Shown: positions 1 through 4,568 of the stretch, in pieces
How the letters are laid out: every line of letters starts with the position of its first letter
Numbering within the stretch: the first letter of the stretch is position 1
From: Candidatus Woesearchaeota archaeon
GTDB taxonomy: Archaea > Nanobdellota > Nanobdellia > UBA10117
Assembly: GCA_023245115.1 (NCBI GenBank)
Contig: JAHFKX010000062.1
Span: 1-5,233, forward strand
DNA length: 5,233 nucleotides
Reading direction: 5' to 3'
The notes under the pieces: generated by a model
Seen by the model: the letters and a program-made list of their open reading frames with translations, nothing else
Told to the model about the DNA's origin: nothing
The model's database searches: none
Translations under genes and position numbers: made by a program

Positions 1-1
1 G

Positions 2-913
2 CGAATGAAGGGCGAGCGGAACTGCTACAAAGCAACATATGGGATAAAGAGCCATAGATGCGTCCAGATGGCGCCGACCTTGGATTTCTGCAATTTTTCC
101 TGCTCTTGGTGCTGGCGCTCATTTGGAAAAGACCGCTTTAAATCGGAAAATAAATGGGACTCGCCAAAGGAAATAGTTGACGCGTCAATTACTGCTCAGC
201 GAAAATTGCTTTCCGGTTTTGGTGGGAACGAAAAAACTTCAAAACAAGTTTTGAAGGAAGCAATGGAACCGTCACACTTCGCGATTTCTTTGGATGGCGA
301 GCCGACGCTTTACCCGAAAATTGTTGAGCTAATAAAAGAAATAAAAGACAGAGGCATGACTGCATTCATTGTCACAAACGGAACGATGCCGCATAAATTA
401 AAAGAGATGTTGGCTAAAAATATTGTTCCTACAAATTTGTATATAAGTGTTTATGGGCCCGATGAAGAAACTTTTTACAAAGGCACAAATAGCTTCGTAA
501 AGGGTATCTGGCCAAAAGTTATGGAAAGCTTGAGCCTATTTCCGAAATTCAACAAAAAAGGCTGCAGAACTGTTTTCAGGGTAACTTGTGCCAAAGGCCT
601 GACAATGCAGCGGCCTGAAGAATACGCCAAACTTATTAAAAAAACAAAACCCATGTTTGTTGAGCTTAAGGGCTATGCATGGCTCGGCGAATCCCGACAG
701 CGGTTAGAACAAAACGCTGTGCCAACGATGAACGAATTAAAAGAATTTGGCAAACAAATTGCGGACGCGACAGGGTATATAATCAAAACGAATGATACCG
801 TAAGCCGCGTCATAGTAATGGTAAAAGATGCCAAAACATGGGCGTGGAATATTAAAAAAATAAAAGAACAGGATAACGTTTTTGCTGAAGTTTCTGCGGC
901 AGCAAACAGATAA
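2..913 (+). CDS. taw1: tRNA 4-demethylwyosine synthase Taw1 (radical SAM), 5' end outside window
   Basis: Radical-SAM enzyme that condenses N1-methylguanosine-37 of tRNA-Phe with a two-carbon unit from pyruvate, forming the tricyclic 4-demethylwyosine core. Counting from the ATG at base 5, the radical-SAM cluster motif CxxxCxxC lies at C29, C33 and C36, the motif GEPTLYP at 98-104, a VTNGT strand at 123-127 and VELKGYAWLGESR at 219-231; all are typical of Taw1/TYW1. Upstream are NCYK (C7, K9) and HRCVQ (C19), matching two of the three cysteines that bind the second 4Fe-4S cluster in this family; the lysine after CY is the one implicated in pyruvate binding. The family's first cysteine and about 30 N-terminal residues are missing, and the frame is open to the window edge (codon CGA at 2-4). 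The true start is therefore probably upstream and the ATG at base 5 internal. The stop at 911-913 abuts the promoter of the next gene. Confidence 0.93.
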   Translation, partial: RMKGERNCYKATYGIKSHRCVQMAPTLDFCNFSCSWCWRSFGKDRFKSENKWDSPKEIVDASITAQRKLLSGFGGNEKTSKQVLKEAMEPSHFAISLDGEPTLYPKIVELIKEIKDRGMTAFIVTNGTMPHKLKEMLAKNIVPTNLYISVYGPDEETFYKGTNSFVKGIWPKVMESLSLFPKFNKKGCRTVFRVTCAKGLTMQRPEEYAKLIKKTKPMFVELKGYAWLGESRQRLEQNAVPTMNELKEFGKQIADATGYIIKTNDTVSRVIVMVKDAKTWAWNIKKIKEQDNVFAEVSAAANR

Positions 914-915
914 GC

Positions 916-923
916 TTTTAAAT
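916..923 (+). promoter_or_regulatory. TATA-like box for the zinc-ribbon/dhs unit
   Basis: The octamer TTTTAAAT is centred about 24-25 bp before the ATG at 944, the spacing expected between an archaeal TATA box and the transcription start. The mRNA would thus begin at or within a base or two of the start codon (leaderless). It starts two bases after the taw1 stop codon. No Shine-Dalgarno sequence precedes the ATG, which agrees with this. Inferred from position and composition only. Confidence 0.6.
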
Positions 924-943
924 CAACTTAAAGCCCTTTTTAT

Positions 944-1186
944 ATGGCACTTATAAAAAGAAAGATACAGATATGCCCAATTTGCAAGTCCGAAGATATT
1001 ATTCTGTGGGCAGGCAATGTAACTGGCGAGTACCTGTGCAAATCGTGTGGTTATAAGGGCGCATTTATCATAGAAAAAGAGATCAGCGCACCAGTAATAG
1101 GTGAAGTAAGGACTGAGAATGGAAAAACTGATTCCGGTAAAAGACATAAACCCGCAGGCAAGCCAAAGCGTAAAAAAACTCGTTGA
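944..1186 (+). CDS. Small zinc-ribbon protein, function unknown (80 aa)
   Basis: An 80-residue protein with two cysteine pairs, CPIC (C11, C14) and CKSC (C32, C35), separated by a short beta-type stretch containing LWAGNVTGEY. This is the layout of a single zinc ribbon (rubredoxin-like knuckles), as in many small archaeal nucleic-acid- or ribosome-associated proteins. The GYKGAFIIEK sequence after the second pair resembles other archaeal zinc-ribbon proteins. The last 20 or so residues are strongly basic (GKRHKPAGKPKRKKTR) and probably disordered, suggesting RNA or DNA contact. The ATG is supported by a TATA-like box at the leaderless spacing. Its last 68 bp overlap the start of deoxyhypusine synthase in another frame, so the basic tail is encoded by DNA that also encodes that enzyme. 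No specific function can be assigned. Confidence 0.8.
   Translation: MALIKRKIQICPICKSEDIILWAGNVTGEYLCKSCGYKGAFIIEKEISAPVIGEVRTENGKTDSGKRHKPAGKPKRKKTR
1108..1112 (+). promoter_or_regulatory. Possible Shine-Dalgarno sequence for dhs
   Basis: AAGGA lies six bases before the ATG at 1119, inside the zinc-ribbon coding region. A second purine-rich match, AGGTGA, lies at 1099-1104, rather far away. No TATA box sits at the right distance, so dhs is probably translated internally on the zinc-ribbon transcript. The match is short and could be chance. Confidence 0.4.
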
Positions 1187-2048
1187 TGCATTTGGCGAGG
1201 CTGGCGGATTTACGGCCAAAAAAATTGCCGTAGGCGTAGAAATTTTCGAGGCAATGGCTGTGGATAAAACTTGCGTAAAATTTCTTTCATTTACTGCAGA
1301 TATTTGCGCCACTGGGACAAGGGGGACGCTACTTTATTTAGTCAAAAACAAAATGGTTGACGTGATAATAACTACGTGCGGCACATTGGACCACGATATC
1401 TCGAGAAGCGCAGAATCATATTATCATGGCGATTTCAGGATGGACGATGCAGAGTTGCACAAAAAGGGGTTTCACAGACTTGGAAATGTTTTGATAAAAC
1501 AAGAGAAGCACGGGCCGGCAATTGAAGATTTCGTGCGCCCAATATTAAATGAGATTTACAAAACCGGAACAAAAATAATTTCCACGAGAGATTTGTGCTG
1601 GAAGCTTGGCGAACATTTGAAAGACAACACAATTTTGTACTGGGCTTGGAAAAATAAAATCCCTGTGTTCTTGCCAGCCCCGACTGATGGCTCTGTCGGC
1701 TCGCAGTTATGGCAGTTCTCGCAGAACCACGATTTCAAGATTGATGTTTTGGCAGACGAGAAAGAAATCGCGAAAATAATTTTTGAGGCAAAGAAGGCCG
1801 GCGCGTTAATGATTGGCGGCGGCGTTTCGAAGCACCACGTAATCTGGTGGAACCAGTTCAGGGATGGCTTGGACTACGCAATCCAAATTTCCACAGCGCC
1901 GGAGTGGGACGGCTCGCTTTCTGGGGCACAAACGCGTGAGGCAATCTCGTGGGGAAAATTAAAAGAGAAGGCAAAGCACGTCACGATTGAAGGCGACGCT
2001 ACTGTAATATTGCCATTGATAGTTGCAGCGCTTAGCGAAAGGTTTTAA
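1119..2048 (+). CDS. dhs: Deoxyhypusine synthase
   Basis: NAD-dependent enzyme that transfers the 4-aminobutyl group of spermidine to one lysine of translation factor aIF5A, the first step of hypusine formation. At 309 residues it has about the usual archaeal length and is shorter than the human enzyme. Visible signatures are the Rossmann-type stretch with LVKNKMVDVIITTCGTLDHD (74-93), the GSVGSQLW loop (191-198), GGGVSKHH (233-240, ending in the conserved substrate-binding histidines) and EAISWGK (274-280), where W278 and K280 match the active-site tryptophan and the catalytic lysine that forms the enzyme-substrate imine. The ATG at 1119 is chosen because the family-like PVKDI motif follows at residues 6-10 and the next in-frame methionine is at residue 46. 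The gene begins inside the preceding zinc-ribbon gene, suggesting co-transcription. Its last codons overlap the TATA-like box of the next gene. Confidence 0.95.
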   Translation: MEKLIPVKDINPQASQSVKKLVDAFGEAGGFTAKKIAVGVEIFEAMAVDKTCVKFLSFTADICATGTRGTLLYLVKNKMVDVIITTCGTLDHDISRSAESYYHGDFRMDDAELHKKGFHRLGNVLIKQEKHGPAIEDFVRPILNEIYKTGTKIISTRDLCWKLGEHLKDNTILYWAWKNKIPVFLPAPTDGSVGSQLWQFSQNHDFKIDVLADEKEIAKIIFEAKKAGALMIGGGVSKHHVIWWNQFRDGLDYAIQISTAPEWDGSLSGAQTREAISWGKLKEKAKHVTIEGDATVILPLIVAALSERF

Positions 2049-2050
2049 AG
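2043..2050 (+). promoter_or_regulatory. TATA-like box for the 102-aa orphan gene
   Basis: TTTTAAAG spans the last codon and stop of dhs and is centred about 25 bp before the ATG at 2072. This spacing favours a leaderless transcript from that ATG over the TTG at 2060, which would be only about 14 bp from the box. Inference from position. Confidence 0.5.
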
Positions 2051-2071
2051 ATTTATTATTTGCTGTGCAGC

Positions 2072-2380
2072 ATGCATACGTTATGTTTTCATTTGGGGCT
2101 AGCTAAAATCAATAAGTATAGTTGGACTATTGCGTCCTTGCTTTACCAAGAATGGGGGGCCATGCCTCGCGATGGCTTAGTTGAAGACAATATGTTTGTT
2201 TCTGTTAATTTTTTTGTGGCTGGCGATTTATTGTCACTTACAATTCCCCGGCGCGTTTATTCGATAAAAAAAGAAGATGGAAAGTACTATTTCATACCTG
2301 AAGAGAAAATTGCTGCAAAAGAAAAGACGTGGTTAAAACAAGTTGCACGCAAGTTTACAACTTTAACAGAAAGATTATAA
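2072..2380 (+). CDS. Hypothetical protein, unrecognised (102 aa)
   Basis: I do not recognise a family. From the ATG at 2072 the product has 102 residues: an N-terminal half rich in aromatic and hydrophobic residues (MHTLCFHLGL, YSWTIASLLYQEWG, NMFVSVNFFVAGDLLSLTIPRR), then a charged C-terminal half (YSIKKEDGKYYFIPEEKI and a basic end, KTWLKQVARKF). No clear transmembrane helix, cysteine cluster or catalytic motif is visible. The pattern suggests a small alpha/beta fold with a short beta hairpin around YSIKKEDGKYYFIP. The open frame can extend to a TTG at 2060 (four more residues), but the TATA-like box at 2043-2050 fits the ATG better. Another internal ATG at 2162 would give a 72-residue form. 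It lies between dhs and the zinc-ribbon/pth2 unit, with a separate predicted promoter. It could be lineage-specific. Confidence 0.6.
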   Translation: MHTLCFHLGLAKINKYSWTIASLLYQEWGAMPRDGLVEDNMFVSVNFFVAGDLLSLTIPRRVYSIKKEDGKYYFIPEEKIAAKEKTWLKQVARKFTTLTERL

Positions 2381-2382
2381 AG
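2375..2382 (+). promoter_or_regulatory. TATA-like box for the zinc-ribbon/pth2 unit
   Basis: TTATAAAG overlaps the stop codon of the upstream gene and is centred about 24-25 bp before the ATG at 2403, again the leaderless spacing. It probably drives the three-gene run 2403-3137, as no comparable box precedes the later two genes. Inferred. Confidence 0.6.
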
Positions 2383-2402
2383 TATAAACTTTAACTTATA
2401 TT

Positions 2403-2591
2403 ATGGTCGCTGAAGAAATATTAGTTCTTAACCACAAAGAGGCATCTGAATTAATCACAAAACTATATAATACTTTAAATAGGCGCGCGATATGCCCCAG
2501 ATGCAAGCGCAAGAAAGATTATGTCAAGGTAGACTTTGCAAATGGCGGCATAATGGGCGTAAAGAACATTTGCAGGGTTTGTAGGAGGTAA
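2403..2591 (+). CDS. Small zinc-ribbon protein, function unknown (62 aa)
   Basis: A 62-residue protein with an N-terminal segment that looks helical (about residues 10-28, HKEASELITKLYNTLNRR) followed by a zinc-ribbon-like region with CPRC (C31, C34) and CRVC (C57, C60), 22 residues apart. The protein ends two arginines after the last cysteine, so the second knuckle is at the extreme C terminus. The many lysines and arginines around the knuckles suggest nucleic-acid or ribosome binding, but no named family is recognised. The ATG is supported by a TATA-like box at leaderless spacing. The final two Arg codons (AGG AGG) plus the first base of the stop form the Shine-Dalgarno sequence of the next gene, strongly linking the two. 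It leads a likely operon ending in pth2. Confidence 0.75.
   Translation: MVAEEILVLNHKEASELITKLYNTLNRRAICPRCKRKKDYVKVDFANGGIMGVKNICRVCRR
2583..2589 (+). promoter_or_regulatory. Strong Shine-Dalgarno sequence for the 55-aa zinc-ribbon gene
   Basis: AGGAGGT is a perfect complement to the 3' end of 16S rRNA and sits eight bases before the ATG at 2598. It is made from the last two Arg codons and first stop base of the preceding gene. It is the strongest ribosome-binding site in the window and supports the short downstream gene being real. Confidence 0.8.
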
Positions 2592-2597
2592 TAAAGT

Positions 2598-2765
2598 ATG
2601 GCAGAAAAAGAAAAGAAGATACGATTGAACTGTCCGAAATGCAATTCGGCGGCGCTCGGAGCTTCGCAGACAAAAATTCCGACTTCGCAGGACTACAAAG
2701 TATATACGCGGGCAAGGTGCCTGAATTGCGGGTCAGAGTTTGACTTAGTAGAACCACAGATATAA
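2598..2765 (+). CDS. Small zinc-ribbon protein, function unknown (55 aa)
   Basis: A short gene that length cut-offs easily miss. The 55-residue product starts with a lysine/glutamate-rich MAEKEKKIRL, then has CPKC (C12, C15) and CLNC (C41, C44), 25 residues apart, and ends in GSEFDLVEPQI. This is the typical shape of a one-domain zinc ribbon; the middle (GASQTKIPTSQDYKVYTRAR) would form the strands between the knuckles. It recalls small archaeal zinc-ribbon proteins and, loosely, the Elf1/TFIIS-type ribbons of transcription factors, but no specific family can be claimed. A perfect Shine-Dalgarno sequence eight bases before the ATG supports translation. It starts six bases after the preceding stop and ends three bases before pth2, so it is almost certainly co-transcribed with both. 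Confidence 0.82.
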   Translation: MAEKEKKIRLNCPKCNSAALGASQTKIPTSQDYKVYTRARCLNCGSEFDLVEPQI

Positions 2766-2768
2766 AAA

Positions 2769-3137
2769 ATGACAGAATATAAGCAGGCAATCATACTTCG
2801 GGTAGATGTTGGAATGAGCAAAGGCAAGCTTGCAGCGCAGGCTGCGCACGCTTCCCTCGAGGCAGCACTTAAAGTTATGCATCGTGATAAGACACTAAAG
2901 TCTGATATTTTTTCATCCTGGCGGGCGGAAGGGGCAAAGAAGGTTGTCCTCAAAGTAGAGTCAGAACAGGCCATAATACGCCTAAGAGATCTTGCGGTGC
3001 GAGCTAGCCTTGCGAATAGCTTAATCAAAGATGCTGGCCTGACAGAAGTGCCGGCCGGCACAATAACTGCATTAGCAATCGGGCCGGATGAGGAAAGCAA
3101 AATAAACAAAATAACTAAGGATTTGAATGCACTTTAA
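2769..3137 (+). CDS. pth2: Peptidyl-tRNA hydrolase, Pth2 type
   Basis: Cleaves the ester bond of peptidyl-tRNAs dropped from the ribosome, releasing reusable tRNA in the cytoplasm. This is the archaeal/eukaryotic Pth2 fold, not the bacterial Pth. The 122-residue length is standard. Motifs visible are MSKGKLAAQAAHAS (16-29, with K18, K20, Q24 and H27 in the active-site/RNA-binding helix), WRAEGAKKVVLKV (51-63), DAGLTEVPAGT (88-98, with the conserved D88 and T92) and ALAIGPDEESKINKIT (101-116). The ATG lies three bases after the upstream stop with no Shine-Dalgarno or TATA box at a useful distance, so it is probably the last gene of the 2403-3137 operon, translated by coupling. Its stop overlaps the stop of the convergent Dph6-like gene by four bases. 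Confidence 0.95.
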   Translation: MTEYKQAIILRVDVGMSKGKLAAQAAHASLEAALKVMHRDKTLKSDIFSSWRAEGAKKVVLKVESEQAIIRLRDLAVRASLANSLIKDAGLTEVPAGTITALAIGPDEESKINKITKDLNAL

Positions 3138-3826
3138 TTTCTAACGCTAACCTTTTCTTTCAGCACCGCACTCTCTGCCTGCAAATATCCTGAATCATTG
3201 TTCCAGACTACTTTTGGATTGACTAATTCAACTGCCTTTGAGAATATCGGGCCGTCTGTGACAAAAGTATCATAATAGCCGCCCTCGCCACCAATGTGAA
3301 AGCCATATTTCTCAGAAAGTTTTTTGAACGCAGGGAAGGTCTGCTTGTTTAGTTTCAAACCGAGATGTCTTTGATCCAATCCATCAGAAGCAACTGCGGC
3401 CAGCATAATTTCATAACCTTCGGCAATTGCCTTTTCGACGAGTTCAGCGTGATCTATGCCCTCATGTGCAGCAAATACTTTGACACCCATATCAAAAACA
3501 GCTTCTCTTATGCTCTTAATCTGCGTTTCCTGCAGGCCAACACCACCGAGAATTATCGCTTCAACAGGATTTTTCTCCACTATCTTACGAACGATTTGGG
3601 CCTCTTGCTTTGGGTCAGCGACAGAGCACGAGACCAAAATATGTCTCAAACCCAATGACTCTGCCTGCAAATTTGTAAACTCGACTGTTGCAAAATGGTA
3701 CAGATAGCAATCCGTTCTTGTTGGCTTAACCGAAAGCAAATACTTAATATTCCAGCCCTTCTTTAACGCCTCAGCTATTGCGAATGTTGAGTCCTTTCCA
3801 CCTGAAAACATTATTGCGACATCCAT
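3134..3826 (-). CDS. Dph6-like PP-loop ATPase, divergent paralogue (diphthine-ammonia ligase family)
   Basis: A 230-residue member of the diphthine-ammonia ligase (Dph6/MJ0570) family of PP-loop ATPases, which activate a carboxylate with ATP and replace it with an amide. The PP-loop SGGKDS is at residues 8-13 and the C-terminal family motif appears as GGEGGYYDT (179-187) followed by FVTDGPIFS. VASDGLDQRHLG (145-156) matches the usual GLDxxWLG region. The middle differs from its neighbour: the SGVxxSxxQ..R segment is GGVGLQETQ here (94-102), and the conserved PLW tripeptide after the LGL-like helix is absent (KVFAAHEGID instead). It is thus the more divergent of the two tandem copies and may not be the diphthamide enzyme. 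A TATA-like box supports the start at 3826. It overlaps pth2 by four bases at the stops. Confidence 0.85.
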   Translation of the reverse strand: MDVAIMFSGGKDSTFAIAEALKKGWNIKYLLSVKPTRTDCYLYHFATVEFTNLQAESLGLRHILVSCSVADPKQEAQIVRKIVEKNPVEAIILGGVGLQETQIKSIREAVFDMGVKVFAAHEGIDHAELVEKAIAEGYEIMLAAVASDGLDQRHLGLKLNKQTFPAFKKLSEKYGFHIGGEGGYYDTFVTDGPIFSKAVELVNPKVVWNNDSGYLQAESAVLKEKVSVRN

Positions 3827-3842
3827 TTTAAAGTCTTAAAAG

Positions 3843-3859
3843 AAGGCTATTTAAGCCTT
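3843..3859. repeat. Inverted repeat between the two Dph6-like genes
   Basis: Perfect 6-bp arms AAGGCT and AGCCTT enclose the five bases ATTTA. The repeat covers the last codon and most of the stop of the upstream paralogue and nearly coincides with the TATA-like box of the downstream one. It could form a weak hairpin in the minus-strand transcript or be a symmetric protein-binding site. It is short enough to arise by chance. Confidence 0.45.
3848..3855 (-). promoter_or_regulatory. TATA-like box for the divergent Dph6 paralogue
   Basis: On the minus strand CTTAAATA is centred about 25 bp before the ATG at 3826, giving the leaderless spacing. It suggests this paralogue has its own promoter although it is only 31 bp from the upstream copy. 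It sits inside the inverted repeat 3843-3859. Inferred. Confidence 0.55.
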
Positions 3860-4526
3860 ACTTTTTAACGAGCCTTGCCTTTTCCACAACCAAACTGTTG
3901 CCTTCCACTTTCACCTTTTGGACTTCTATCCTTTTCTTGAAGTTCGGCCCGTCGAGTACGAGCGTACGATATTCTGACTCTTCTCCGGAAATACTGATGC
4001 CAAACTTTGCGTGCAATTTTTTGAGTTCTTCCATTGCGAGATTGTCCATCTTCCTGCCCAGCCAGCCCCTGTCAAAGCCCGCGCCAGCCACCTCGGAAAA
4101 TACGATATCAAAGCCTAATCTAATCTGCTCGCGCATGTATTTCTCAGGGGCAAGCCTCCACAGCGGAAAGATGGTTTTGAGGCCAAGGTCTGCACATATT
4201 GCCTCAAGATGATAACGCTGCTGCTCAGATGCTGCTACGCCACTTACCACGCCCTCGATTTTATACTTTTCTTTCGCTTTAATTAATGAGGATTTTATGG
4301 CTTTAAGTTCTGACTCTTTCGTACTACCAGACCCCACGAAGACTATGGACTTACCTAGGGCGCTGGCCTGCAGCTTTGTTATGTCAATATTTGTGCCGTG
4401 CAAAACACTTGAGCCGAGGAACGGTTTTATTGATATCAAAACAGCTACTTCTCTCCCCTGCGCCTCTGCCAGATAAAGTGAGTACGTACTGTCCTTCCCA
4501 CCGCTGAAAAGCACCGCAACTTTCAT
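3858..4526 (-). CDS. dph6: Diphthine-ammonia ligase Dph6-like PP-loop ATPase
   Basis: A 222-residue protein carrying the usual archaeal Dph6 features. The family's known role is the last step of diphthamide synthesis: ATP-dependent amidation of diphthine on translation elongation factor 2. Seen here are the PP-loop SGGKDS (8-13), the HGTNID segment (43-48), SGVAASEQQRYHLEAICADLGL (95-116), PLW (121-123), VAGAGFDRGWLGRKMDN (146-162) and the C-terminal motif GEESEYRTLVLDGPNF (181-196). The last differs from the usual GEGGEYET by E183, S184 and R187. Of the two paralogues it is nearer to the consensus and the better candidate for true Dph6. Its start at 4526 is supported by a TATA-like box, and it is divergently arranged with the glycosyltransferase gene. 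The gene symbol is given on family grounds only. Confidence 0.87.
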   Translation of the reverse strand: MKVAVLFSGGKDSTYSLYLAEAQGREVAVLISIKPFLGSSVLHGTNIDITKLQASALGKSIVFVGSGSTKESELKAIKSSLIKAKEKYKIEGVVSGVAASEQQRYHLEAICADLGLKTIFPLWRLAPEKYMREQIRLGFDIVFSEVAGAGFDRGWLGRKMDNLAMEELKKLHAKFGISISGEESEYRTLVLDGPNFKKRIEVQKVKVEGNSLVVEKARLVKK

Positions 4527-4534
4527 AGTAAAGC

Positions 4535-4542
4535 TTAAAATA
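4535..4542 (+). promoter_or_regulatory. TATA-like box for the glycosyltransferase gene
   Basis: TTAAAATA is centred about 30 bp before the ATG at 4569, placing the expected transcription start within a few bases of the start codon. It overlaps the territory of the divergent dph6-like promoter. Less certain than the other boxes because the region is A/T-rich throughout. Confidence 0.42.
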
Positions 4543-4548
4543 CATTTT

Positions 4549-4557
4549 ATTTAAAGC
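4549..4557 (-). promoter_or_regulatory. TATA-like box for the dph6-like gene
   Basis: On the minus strand CTTTAAATA is centred about 27 bp before the ATG at 4526, fitting a leaderless transcript. The adjacent AAGCTT copies at 4531-4536 and 4554-4559 make the 42-bp divergent spacer roughly symmetric. Inferred from spacing. Confidence 0.58.
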
Positions 4558-4568
4558 TTGTGTTAGAC

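Noticed and set aside
5..7. ATG at base 5 as the true start of taw1
   Set aside because: The frame stays open to the edge, and the family's N-terminal segment with its first cluster cysteine would lie upstream.
936..942. T-rich run after taw1 as a transcription terminator
   Set aside because: The run CTTTTTA is very short and lies between the TATA box and ATG of the next gene, so it is more simply its initiator region.
923..1312. 129-residue minus-strand open frame
   Set aside because: Lies antisense to the zinc-ribbon and dhs genes, both with real motifs; no promoter or family signature of its own.
3048..3061. Perfect 14-bp GC-rich palindrome GTGCCGGCCGGCAC
   Set aside because: It lies in pth2 and encodes the conserved VPAGT part of the family motif; one such palindrome in 5 kb is not far from chance.
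2693..3109. 138-residue open frame on the minus strand, longer than pth2
   Set aside because: It is a shadow of pth2, whose plus-strand product has clear family motifs; the minus product is low-complexity Ala/Ser/Leu with no recognisable domain.
3365..3707. Overlapping plus-strand open frames of 97 and 83 residues, and a 104-residue one at 3898-4212
   Set aside because: All are antisense shadows of the two Dph6-like genes and have no recognisable sequence features.
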